Source: an uncultured Mesocricetibacter sp. (GTDB taxonomy: Bacteria > Pseudomonadota > Gammaproteobacteria > Enterobacterales > Pasteurellaceae). From it: a DNA stretch of 7,019 bases. The notes beneath the pieces are model-generated. The model saw only the letters and a list, made by a program, of their open reading frames with translations. It did not search any database and was not told the DNA's origin. This document shows, piece after piece, positions 1-5,678 of this stretch. The stretch is from the NCBI GenBank assembly GCA_905373425.1, contig CAJPST010000116.1, forward strand, positions 1 through 7,019, given 5' to 3'. Made by a program: the position numbers and the translations under genes. Within the stretch, counting starts at the first letter, position 1. Each line of letters opens with the position of its first letter.

Positions 1-62
1 TCTTTATTGCGTTTTTCGCTAAAATAGTTTCATTTGTAACAACGATATAAAGGAAATTCAAA

Positions 63-614
63 ATGGCAAAACAAATCGCCGTCTTAATCGGCAGTAGCAG
101 CGCAACCTCATTTAGCAAATTGACCGTTAAACATCTACAAAAAATTGCTCCGGCAAGCATTCAGTTAAACATTGTGGAAATCGCCGATCTCCCGCTTTAC
201 GATCGTGACTTAGACGAAAACAGCCCGGCAGCTTACACCCGCGTGCGTGAAGCTGTGGCAAATGCGGACGGCGTGTTATTGGTTACACCAGAGCATAACG
301 GCGGTATTTCGGCTATGATCAAAAACGCGATTGATGTGGTTTCCCGTCCGATGGGGCAAAGCAAGTGGATCGGCAAGCCGGCAGGCATTGTCAGCCTTGG
401 CGCAGGTGCTTCAGGCGGCGTACGTGCTGCGGATCAACTGCGCATTATCTGCTCCGGTTCATTTATCAATATGCCGACCGCACCATTTGCGGCAAATGTC
501 GGCGGATTATTCAGCGGCACATTTAACGAACAGGGCGAAGTTGCTTCTACAGCTGTTGCCGAAATGCTACAAAACTTCATTAATAGCTACGCACAATTCG
601 TTTCTAGATTTTAA
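63..614 (+). CDS. NAD(P)H-dependent FMN reductase (flavodoxin-fold quinone/chromate reductase family)
   Basis: 183 aa, the usual length for the NADPH_FMN_red family (ChrR/YieF and azoreductase-like enzymes). These cytosolic proteins bind FMN and use NAD(P)H to reduce quinones, flavins or other electrophiles. The N-terminal strand leads into a serine-rich phosphate-binding loop for FMN (GSSSATSFSKL, residues 10-20). The family signature TPEHNGG (75-81), followed by K87-N88-A89-I90-D91, forms the second flavin-contacting loop; the common form is PEYN, so His replaces Tyr here. A glycine-rich segment (112-120, LGAGASGGV) is the third loop. The start is supported by AAAGGA at 49-54, at normal spacing. 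The gene is followed by its own terminator and looks monocistronic, so it is probably chromosomal flank rather than part of the defence operon. The physiological substrate cannot be told from sequence. Confidence 0.9.
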   Translation: MAKQIAVLIGSSSATSFSKLTVKHLQKIAPASIQLNIVEIADLPLYDRDLDENSPAAYTRVREAVANADGVLLVTPEHNGGISAMIKNAIDVVSRPMGQSKWIGKPAGIVSLGAGASGGVRAADQLRIICSGSFINMPTAPFAANVGGLFSGTFNEQGEVASTAVAEMLQNFINSYAQFVSRF

Positions 615-630
615 GTAAGGGTATTTATCA

Positions 631-639
631 AAGTGCGGT
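631..639 (+). repeat. Pasteurellaceae uptake signal sequence (Hin type), + strand
   Basis: Exact AAGTGCGGT, the core recognised by the DNA uptake machinery of Haemophilus-type Pasteurellaceae. It is the left arm of the terminator hairpin. Confidence 0.9.
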
Positions 640-675
640 CGGTTTTCAACGAGTTTTAAAACTCCTCAAAAAGCG

Positions 676-684
676 ACCGCACTT
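676..684 (-). repeat. Pasteurellaceae uptake signal sequence (Hin type), - strand
   Basis: Exact ACCGCACTT, the reverse complement of the USS core. It is the right arm of the terminator hairpin. Confidence 0.9.
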
Positions 685-685
685 T

Positions 686-725
686 TATACTTTAATCATC
701 TGTTTATCTCAAATTAGAATGTCCT
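686..725 (+). promoter_or_regulatory. Candidate promoter and leader region for cas3
   Basis: The 40 bases between the terminator and cas3 contain two -10-like hexamers: TATACT (686-691) and TAGAAT (715-720, with TTTAAT 18 bases upstream at 691-696). Neither has a convincing -35 box. If TAGAAT were used, the transcript would start almost at the cas3 ATG. A promoter is expected here because a terminator precedes it, but the exact box is a guess. Confidence 0.3.
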
Positions 726-3017
726 ATGCAAACCACAACCTACTACGCCCATTCCGCCCAAGACGAACTCGGTAATCTCTTGCCTTACGAACATTGGCAA
801 ACCTTACAAAGCCATTCGGTCAATGTTGGCGAAATGGCGGCGGAGTTTGCTCAGGTATTTGGTGCGCAGGAAATTGCCTGCCAGACGGGACAGCTTCATG
901 ACGTAGGGAAATACAGTTTACCCTTTCAAAAGCGTTTAGAAGGAGAGATAAAATTTGTGGATCATTCCACTGCGGGAGCAAAAATCGCAATCGAACGCTG
1001 GGGAAATGTGATTGGCAAGCTGATGGCGTTTTGCATTGCGGGGCACCATGCGGGGCTTGCAAATGGCAATGGCGAAGGCGATAACCGCCGCACCTTAAAG
1101 CAGCGGTTAGTGTTGCAATTTGGTGCAGATATTCCCGCTCTTGATAACCTGTGGCAACAAGAAATCAAGCTCCCTCAAAACCTGTCCGCACCGCCACTCA
1201 AAGCCGACGCGCATCATCCTTTTTTCTCCTACGCCTTCTTTACTCGAATGCTCTATTCCTGCTTGGTGGATGCTGATTATCTTGATACCGAAGCCTTTTA
1301 TTCAAACTTAGAAAACAAAGCCGTCGAGCGAGGCGGTTATCCCAAGTTAAACGCCTTACAACACAATTTCAATCAATTCATCAACGCTTTCAGACGACGT
1401 ATCGCACAAGCTCCAGAGCAAACCGAAGCCGAAAAACGCAACGCCGCTTTAAACCGCCTGCGCAGCGAAATTCTCGATCATGCCGTAGAACAAGCGGCAC
1501 AACCGCAAGGGCTGTTCACGCTCACCGTGCCGACCGGCGGCGGTAAAACGTTCACTTCCATGGCATTTGCGCTGGAACACGCCAAACAGCACGGCATGCG
1601 GCGCGTGATTTACGTCATCCCGTTCACCAGCATCATCGAACAAAATGCCGCCGAATTCCGCAAAGCCTTTGGCGAATTGGGCGAACAAGCCGTGTTGGAA
1701 CACCACAGCACCTTCGACGACGGCAAATTACAAGGCGACGCCACCAAAGACAAATTGCGCCTTGCCTCGGAAAACTGGGATGCGCCGATTGTCGTGACCA
1801 CCGCCGTGCAATTCTTCGAATCCCTCTTTGCCGACCGCTCCTCGCGCTGCCGCAAGCTGCACAACATCGCAGGCTCCGTCATCATCCTCGACGAAGCGCA
1901 AATGCTGCCGCTCAATCTGTTGCTGCCGATCATGCAAGCCATCAAAGAATTGGCGCAAAGCTACCGTTGCAGCGTCGTCATGTGCACCGCCACCCAGCCA
2001 GCCGTGCAAGCCGAAAACGGCTTTTATCGCGGCTTTGAAAACGTGCGCGAAATAGCCCCGAAACCGACCGCACTTTTCGACAAACTGCGCCGCACCACTG
2101 TGCAACACATCGGCACACAAACCGACGCCGACCTGCTCGGCAAACTTGCCGAACACCCGCAAATGCTCGTCATCGTCAACAACCGCCGACACGCCCGCAG
2201 CCTGTACGACCAAGCCAAACACCTTGACGGCACGTTCCACCTGACCACCTTAATGTGTGCCAAACACCGTAGCCAAAAGCTCGATGAGATCCGAGGTCGT
2301 CTGAAAAGCGACGAACCTTGCCGCGTTATCGCCACCTCCTTAATTGAAGCCGGTGTTGATGTGGATTTTCCGCTGGTGATGCGCGCCGAAGCAGGCTTAG
2401 ACAGCGTAGCCCAAGCCGCAGGACGCTGCAACCGCGAAGGCAAAAGGCCGTCTGAAAACAGCTTTGTATGGATATTCGCACCTGAAGAACAATGGAAAGC
2501 CCCGCCTGAACTTGCCACCCAAGCCGCCGTTATGCGCCTGACCGCCGACAGCTTTTCAGACGACCTCTTATCCACCCAAGCTGTCGCCGCCTATTTCAAA
2601 GACCTTTACGACCTAAAAGGTAAAGAACTGGATTACAAACAAATCCTGCAAATGCACCACAACACAGGGCAAAGCCTTGATTTCCCATTCCAAACCATCG
2701 CCGACAAATTCCACATGATCGAAAGCCATATGCAGCCGCTGATTATTCCGTTCGACAACGAGGCCGAAAATCTCATCAGCAGCCTGCATCACGCCGACCA
2801 CATCGGCGGACTTTTACGCAAACTGCAACCCTATGCCGTCCAAATCTCCGAAAAAGCCCTCGCTGCTTTGTATAAAGCAGGGCGTATCGAACCGATAAAC
2901 GAGAAAAACTTCGGCAAACAGTTTTATACGCTGATTGGGCTGGATTTATATGATGACGTGGCGGGGCTCTCTTGGGAGGATAGCGTTTTTATCAAAGCTG
3001 AAAATTCAGTATTTTGA
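726..3017 (+). CDS. cas3: CRISPR-associated helicase/nuclease Cas3, type I-C
   Basis: 763 aa, full length for an HD-helicase fusion Cas3. Recruited by target-bound Cascade, Cas3 nicks the displaced DNA strand and degrades it processively using ATP. The N-terminal HD nuclease domain (about 1-200) shows H30, the H58-D59 pair with K62, H80 and the H107-H108 pair, which are the metal-binding residues. The SF2 helicase core follows: Walker A VPTGGGKT (268-275), DEAQ box (389-392), the TAT motif (421-423) and motif VI QAAGRCNREG (563-572). The C-terminal domain fills about 600-763. All catalytic motifs are intact. The ATG at 726 is the only in-frame start after the TAA at 693-695, and YYAHS directly after it fits the family N-terminus. 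There is no clear Shine-Dalgarno before it. The gene contains one USS and four DUS-like sites, and its middle (about 1440-2560) is clearly GC-richer than the genes just downstream. Subtype I-C rests on the neighbouring cas5 and cas8c. Confidence 0.95.
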   Translation: MQTTTYYAHSAQDELGNLLPYEHWQTLQSHSVNVGEMAAEFAQVFGAQEIACQTGQLHDVGKYSLPFQKRLEGEIKFVDHSTAGAKIAIERWGNVIGKLMAFCIAGHHAGLANGNGEGDNRRTLKQRLVLQFGADIPALDNLWQQEIKLPQNLSAPPLKADAHHPFFSYAFFTRMLYSCLVDADYLDTEAFYSNLENKAVERGGYPKLNALQHNFNQFINAFRRRIAQAPEQTEAEKRNAALNRLRSEILDHAVEQAAQPQGLFTLTVPTGGGKTFTSMAFALEHAKQHGMRRVIYVIPFTSIIEQNAAEFRKAFGELGEQAVLEHHSTFDDGKLQGDATKDKLRLASENWDAPIVVTTAVQFFESLFADRSSRCRKLHNIAGSVIILDEAQMLPLNLLLPIMQAIKELAQSYRCSVVMCTATQPAVQAENGFYRGFENVREIAPKPTALFDKLRRTTVQHIGTQTDADLLGKLAEHPQMLVIVNNRRHARSLYDQAKHLDGTFHLTTLMCAKHRSQKLDEIRGRLKSDEPCRVIATSLIEAGVDVDFPLVMRAEAGLDSVAQAAGRCNREGKRPSENSFVWIFAPEEQWKAPPELATQAAVMRLTADSFSDDLLSTQAVAAYFKDLYDLKGKELDYKQILQMHHNTGQSLDFPFQTIADKFHMIESHMQPLIIPFDNEAENLISSLHHADHIGGLLRKLQPYAVQISEKALAALYKAGRIEPINEKNFGKQFYTLIGLDLYDDVAGLSWEDSVFIKAENSVF
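1389..1400 (-). repeat. Neisseria-type DNA uptake sequence variant, - strand
   Basis: Reads TTCAGACGACGT, the reverse complement of ACGTCGTCTGAA. It contains the 10-base core GTCGTCTGAA and differs from AGGTCGTCTGAA at one position. It lies inside cas3. Confidence 0.7.
2067..2075 (-). repeat. Pasteurellaceae uptake signal sequence inside cas3
   Basis: Exact ACCGCACTT preceded by CG and followed by TT, the same extended form as in the terminator at 674-685. It is a Hin-type USS within the helicase-coding part of cas3. Confidence 0.85.
2294..2305 (+). repeat. Neisseria-type DNA uptake sequence (AGGTCGTCTGAA)
   Basis: Exact AGGTCGTCTGAA, the 12-mer described as the uptake dialect of the Neisseria mucosa group. 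It lies within cas3 and encodes G-R-L-K in frame. Confidence 0.85.
2445..2456 (+). repeat. Neisseria-type DNA uptake sequence (AGGCCGTCTGAA)
   Basis: Contains the classic 10-base neisserial core GCCGTCTGAA. It lies within cas3, just after the motif VI region. Confidence 0.85.
2555..2566 (-). repeat. Neisseria-type DNA uptake sequence, - strand
   Basis: TTCAGACGACCT is the exact reverse complement of AGGTCGTCTGAA. Together with the copy at 2294 it forms a 16-base perfect inverted repeat (2294-2309 and 2551-2566). Confidence 0.85.
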
Positions 3018-3057
3018 GATATTAATAACATTATATTAACCATAAAGGAAAACAATA

Positions 3058-4374
3058 ATGAGCATTTCACAGATGTTTGAAGAGTTTATTGATAACCTAG
3101 CGATTTCTAATAAACAGACAATAAGTGATCGTTATGCAGAATTAACTAAAACATTAAATAAGCAGTTTCGCAATACCGATTCCGAAACAGCAAATACCTT
3201 ACAGGTGGGATCGTTTGGTCGGAAAACAGGTATCAATGGAATTTCTGACTTAGATATGCTGTACATCATGCCAAAATCTAGTTGGGATACCTATAAAAAT
3301 GCTCAAAATGGGCAATACAAACTACTTTCTGATACAAAAGAAGCCATTCTAAACCGTTATTCACGCACGGCTGTTAGTGTTGATAGATTGGTTGTTACTG
3401 TAACTTTTTCTAACTTTTATATTGAGGTTCAGCCTGTTTTTGAGCAGGAGGATGGAAGTTTTAAATATCCTGATACTAAAAATGGAGGAAGTTGGAAAAT
3501 TACCAAACCACGAGAAGAAATAGATGAAATTTCTTCTGCTGATAAAGATAAAAATCAGAATTTACGGCGTTTGTGCAAAATGGCACGAGCTTGGAAAAAT
3601 AAACATGGTGTAGCAATGGGAGGACTACTTATTGATACGCTAGTTTATAATTTTTTGAAATCAACAGATTATTATGATGATAAGAGTTTTTCTTATTATG
3701 ATTGGCTCAGCAGAGATTTTTTTAAATACTTGTCTGAATTACCAGAACAAACAGAATATGCTGCATTGGGTAGCAAACAAAGAGTTAAGGTAAAGAAAAA
3801 GTTTCAGAAGAAAGCAAAAAAAGCCTATGACTTGTGCTTGAAGGCTATTGATGCCGAAAATCAAAGCAGTGTAAATGATAAATGGAAAAAAATTTATGGG
3901 CGACCATTTCCTGCCAAAAAAGAGCCTGCAATGGAAAGCTTGGCTGCAACAATAAGTAAACAGTGGAGAAATACGGAGCAATTTATAGAAGATAGATTTC
4001 CTGTTGATATTCGTGAAAATTTGGAAATTGATTGTGAAGTAAAACAAGGTGGCTCATTTAAATTTTTGTTGAGACACATACCAGCTTTTATGCAGCTTAA
4101 AGCCAACAAAGAATTACTTTTCAAGATTACAAATATTTCTGTTTCAGAGCCTTATGAAATATATTGGAAGGTTTTAAATCGTGGAATAGAAGCACAAAGA
4201 AGAAACTGTATTCGTGGGCAAATTGAAAAAGATAAAGGGTTGCAGCAAAAATTTGAACATACTGATTTTAAAGGAGACCATATCGTTGAATGTTACTGCG
4301 TTAAAAATGGCGTGGTTGTAGCTAAAGATAGAATCCATGTTCCAATTGTTACGGATGGAAGTGATTATGACTAA
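3058..4374 (+). CDS. cGAS/DncV-like nucleotidyltransferase (SMODS family) with AGS-C sensor domain
   Basis: 438 aa. The N-terminal half is a polymerase-beta-fold CD-NTase: helix-turn motif GSFGRKT (51-57), then SDLDML with metal-binding D64 and D66. A third carboxylate is probably supplied by E123 in YIEVQPVF (121-128). The all-alpha part follows (about 160-300). Residues about 315-436 match the AGS-C domain (adenylyl/guanylyl cyclase and SMODS C-terminal sensor): W370, the R386-G387-Q388-I389 stretch, the G406-D407-H408 motif and a final DRIHVPI-like strand. Such enzymes make cyclic or linear oligonucleotide second messengers that switch on a partner effector during phage infection. The product here cannot be predicted from sequence. 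AAAGGAA (3044-3050) sits 7 bases before the ATG. The stop overlaps the next gene by 8 bases, implying tight co-translation with its SLATT partner. Confidence 0.92.
   Translation: MSISQMFEEFIDNLAISNKQTISDRYAELTKTLNKQFRNTDSETANTLQVGSFGRKTGINGISDLDMLYIMPKSSWDTYKNAQNGQYKLLSDTKEAILNRYSRTAVSVDRLVVTVTFSNFYIEVQPVFEQEDGSFKYPDTKNGGSWKITKPREEIDEISSADKDKNQNLRRLCKMARAWKNKHGVAMGGLLIDTLVYNFLKSTDYYDDKSFSYYDWLSRDFFKYLSELPEQTEYAALGSKQRVKVKKKFQKKAKKAYDLCLKAIDAENQSSVNDKWKKIYGRPFPAKKEPAMESLAATISKQWRNTEQFIEDRFPVDIRENLEIDCEVKQGGSFKFLLRHIPAFMQLKANKELLFKITNISVSEPYEIYWKVLNRGIEAQRRNCIRGQIEKDKGLQQKFEHTDFKGDHIVECYCVKNGVVVAKDRIHVPIVTDGSDYD
4357..4361 (+). promoter_or_regulatory. Ribosome binding site deciding the SLATT gene start
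   Basis: GGAAG lies 5 bases before the ATG at 4367, inside the end of the nucleotidyltransferase gene. It favours 4367 over the in-frame ATGs at 4337 and 4355. Confidence 0.6.
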
Positions 4375-4960
4375 TGAAGAAAGAATTTTAGAAGGGCAAT
4401 TACGAGAGTGTTATGGGCGGGTAGTTTACACTCATAAAACACATGAAAAATGCGCTGATATTTTATTGGAGAAGAATGCAAGTATTAAAAGATGGCAAAT
4501 TATTCTTTCAGCAATTATTGCTGGTGGAGTAATTACCATGCTTTTTGAATTTTGCCCTGAATATAAAAAACTTGCCGAATTTATTGTAGCAATAATATCT
4601 ACTATTCTACTTGTCCTTAATTCTTATACAAAAGATTACGACTTGGGAATAATTGCACAAAAGCATCGCCAAGCAGCAGCAGAAATTTGGCTCATTCGTG
4701 AACAATATCTGACACTTTTAACCGCCCTTCGTATGAAGCAGTTATCAATCGATGAGATTTGCTTGCAAAGGGATAAATTACTAGAAGATTTGCATAATAT
4801 TTATTTAGGAGCTCCAAGTACAAATTTTGAAGCTTACCAAAAAGCACAAAATGCACTTAAAAACATGGAAGACATGACTTTTTCTGATGATGAAATAGAT
4901 AAATTTCTTCCAAAAGAATTAAAACGGAAATTATCAGAAGACGAACATGAAAATCCATAA
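4367..4960 (+). CDS. SLATT-domain two-transmembrane effector
   Basis: 197 aa from the ATG at 4367; the in-frame ATGs at 4337 and 4355 lack a good ribosome binding site and lie deeper in the upstream gene. The protein has a charged N-terminal helix (1-42), transmembrane helix 1 (about 43-61, WQIILSAIIAGGVITMLF), a short loop with a Pro, transmembrane helix 2 (about 69-87), then a long soluble helical region (about 90-172) and an acidic/basic tail. This matches SLATT proteins (SMODS and SLOG-associating two-TM effectors), which in comparative-genomic work are predicted pore-forming or membrane-disrupting effectors paired with nucleotide-signalling enzymes. The 8-base overlap with the nucleotidyltransferase supports a signal-producer/effector pair in the inner membrane. 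I cannot assign the numbered SLATT subfamily with certainty. Confidence 0.88.
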   Translation: MTNEERILEGQLRECYGRVVYTHKTHEKCADILLEKNASIKRWQIILSAIIAGGVITMLFEFCPEYKKLAEFIVAIISTILLVLNSYTKDYDLGIIAQKHRQAAAEIWLIREQYLTLLTALRMKQLSIDEICLQRDKLLEDLHNIYLGAPSTNFEAYQKAQNALKNMEDMTFSDDEIDKFLPKELKRKLSEDEHENP

Positions 4961-4961
4961 A

Positions 4962-4973
4962 ACGTCGTCTGAA
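4962..4973 (+). repeat. Neisseria-type DNA uptake sequence variant at the cassette/cas5 junction
   Basis: ACGTCGTCTGAA, one base away from AGGTCGTCTGAA and containing the core GTCGTCTGAA. It begins 2 bases after the SLATT stop codon and directly abuts a Pasteurellaceae USS. Confidence 0.75.
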
Positions 4974-4982
4974 ACCGCACTT
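4974..4982 (-). repeat. Pasteurellaceae uptake signal sequence abutting the DUS
   Basis: Exact ACCGCACTT (reverse complement of the USS core), starting at the base after the DUS-like element ends. It lies in the 43-base gap between the SLATT gene and cas5. Confidence 0.85.
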
Positions 4983-4990
4983 TCCAACCC

Positions 4991-4997
4991 AAAGGAG
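4991..4997 (+). promoter_or_regulatory. Ribosome binding site deciding the cas5 start
   Basis: AAAGGAG, 6 bases before the ATG at 5004. It argues against the upstream in-frame ATG at 4947, which would overlap the SLATT gene and add 19 residues partly encoded by the uptake sequences. Confidence 0.85.
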
Positions 4998-5003
4998 AAC
5001 CAA

Positions 5004-5678
5004 ATGAACCAAATCCGCCTACACGTTTGGGGCGATTATGCCTGTTTTACCCGTCCGGAGATGAAGGTGGAGCGGGTGTCTTATGATGTCATCACGCCGT
5101 CGGCGGCACGCGGGATTTTGGCGGCGGTGCATTGGAAGCCGGAGATTCGGTGGGTGATTGACCGCATTTATGTGTTAAAGCCGATTCGGTTTGAGTCGGT
5201 GCGGCGCAATGAGTTGGGCGGCAAGATTTCGGCGGGTAAGGTCAGCGGTGCGATGAAGCGCAAGAGTGTTGCCGATTTATATACGCTGATTGAAGACGAC
5301 CGCCAGCAGCGCGCGGCGACGGTGCTTAAAGACGTGGCTTATGTGATTGAAGCTCATGCGGTGCTGACGGCAAAAGCGGGCGCGGATGAGACCGTTACCA
5401 AGCATATCGAGATGTTCAAACGCCGTGCGAAAAAGGGGCAATGTTTTCAGCAGCCTTGTTTGGGTGTGCGTGAATTTCCTGCCGATTTTGCGTTGATTGA
5501 CGAAGGCGAACCATTGCCGCCGTCAGCATTATCGGAAAGCGAGGCAAACCGCGATTTAGGCTGGATGCTGCACGATATTGATTTTGACCACGGCAACACG
5601 CCTCATTTTTTCCGCGCACAAATGGAAGAAGGCGTGATTGATGTACCGCCGTTTTACGCCGAGGAGGTGAAAGCATGA
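5004..5678 (+). CDS. cas5c: CRISPR-associated protein Cas5, type I-C (Cas5c/Cas5d)
   Basis: 224 aa, normal for Cas5 of type I-C. In this subtype Cas5 replaces Cas6: it cuts the pre-crRNA in the repeat and stays bound to the 5' handle as a Cascade subunit. Family marks are the N-terminal HVWGDYACFTRPEMKVERVSY stretch (7-27), the TPSAARGIL segment (31-39) and RRNELGGK (67-74). A central DVAYVIEAH segment (110-118) lies where processing residues are found in characterised homologues, but I cannot assign the catalytic residues without an alignment. The C-terminal LGWMLHDIDF and FFRAQMEEGVIDVPPF stretches are also typical. The start at 5004 is chosen on the strong AAAGGAG. The stop overlaps the cas8c start as ATGA, so the two are translationally coupled. 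The leader carries the joined DUS and USS. Confidence 0.93.
   Translation: MNQIRLHVWGDYACFTRPEMKVERVSYDVITPSAARGILAAVHWKPEIRWVIDRIYVLKPIRFESVRRNELGGKISAGKVSGAMKRKSVADLYTLIEDDRQQRAATVLKDVAYVIEAHAVLTAKAGADETVTKHIEMFKRRAKKGQCFQQPCLGVREFPADFALIDEGEPLPPSALSESEANRDLGWMLHDIDFDHGNTPHFFRAQMEEGVIDVPPFYAEEVKA

Larger units (their letters stand above)
630..686 (+). terminator. Rho-independent terminator built from an inverted pair of Hin-type uptake signals
   Basis: AAAGTGCGGTCG (630-641) pairs perfectly with CGACCGCACTTT (674-685) as a 12-bp stem ending in T residues. Both arms contain the 9-base USS core. Further in, TTTT (643-646) can pair with AAAA (669-672). The centre holds a perfect 14-base palindrome, GAGTTTTAAAACTC (651-664). 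It lies 16 bases after the reductase stop codon. Inverted USS pairs acting as terminators are well known in Haemophilus-type Pasteurellaceae. It would separate the reductase from the cas operon, which then needs its own promoter. Confidence 0.85.
3018..4960 (+). other. AT-rich two-gene CD-NTase/SLATT cassette embedded in the cas operon
   Basis: This interval interrupts the usual cas3-cas5 adjacency of type I-C operons. It holds a nucleotidyltransferase and a membrane effector, both in operon orientation. Composition drops sharply: the 60 bases at 3661-3720 are about 28% GC and those at 4501-4560 about 35%, against about 65% at 1801-1860 in cas3. No DUS or USS core occurs in it. I see no transposase, terminal inverted repeats or target duplication, so recombination between competent bacteria is a more likely entry route than transposition. 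Confidence 0.75.

Noticed and set aside
1..48. Promoter for the reductase, such as TAAAAT at 20-25.
   Set aside because: No -35 at proper spacing lies inside the window; the promoter may start before base 1.
1490..1498. ACAAGCGGC, close to the Apl-type USS (ACAAGCGGT).
   Set aside because: It has one mismatch in the core and is a single copy in coding sequence. The window consistently uses the Hin-type signal.
1728..2240. Long antisense reading frames over cas3 (also 2024-2575, 1610-1945).
   Set aside because: They are shadows of the GC-rich cas3 coding frame, with no recognisable domains or ribosome binding sites.
3014..3037. Possible internal promoter before the nucleotidyltransferase gene: TTGAGA (3014-3019) and TATATT (3032-3037).
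   Set aside because: The spacer is only 12 bases, too short for a sigma-70 promoter, and the gap is simply AT-rich. A cassette-specific promoter is possible but not supported.
3730..3739. TTGTCTGAAT, resembling a partial DUS inside the nucleotidyltransferase gene.
   Set aside because: It shares only GTCTGAA with the DUS, which is expected by chance; the cassette has no true DUS.
4337..4366. Longer SLATT protein starting at 4337 or 4355.
   Set aside because: The extra residues do not resemble the family start, and GGAAG is placed for the ATG at 4367.
4947..5003. Longer cas5 starting at the ATG at 4947.
   Set aside because: It would overlap the SLATT gene and translate through the uptake sequences. 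The strong AAAGGAG before 5004 and the family N-terminus favour 5004.
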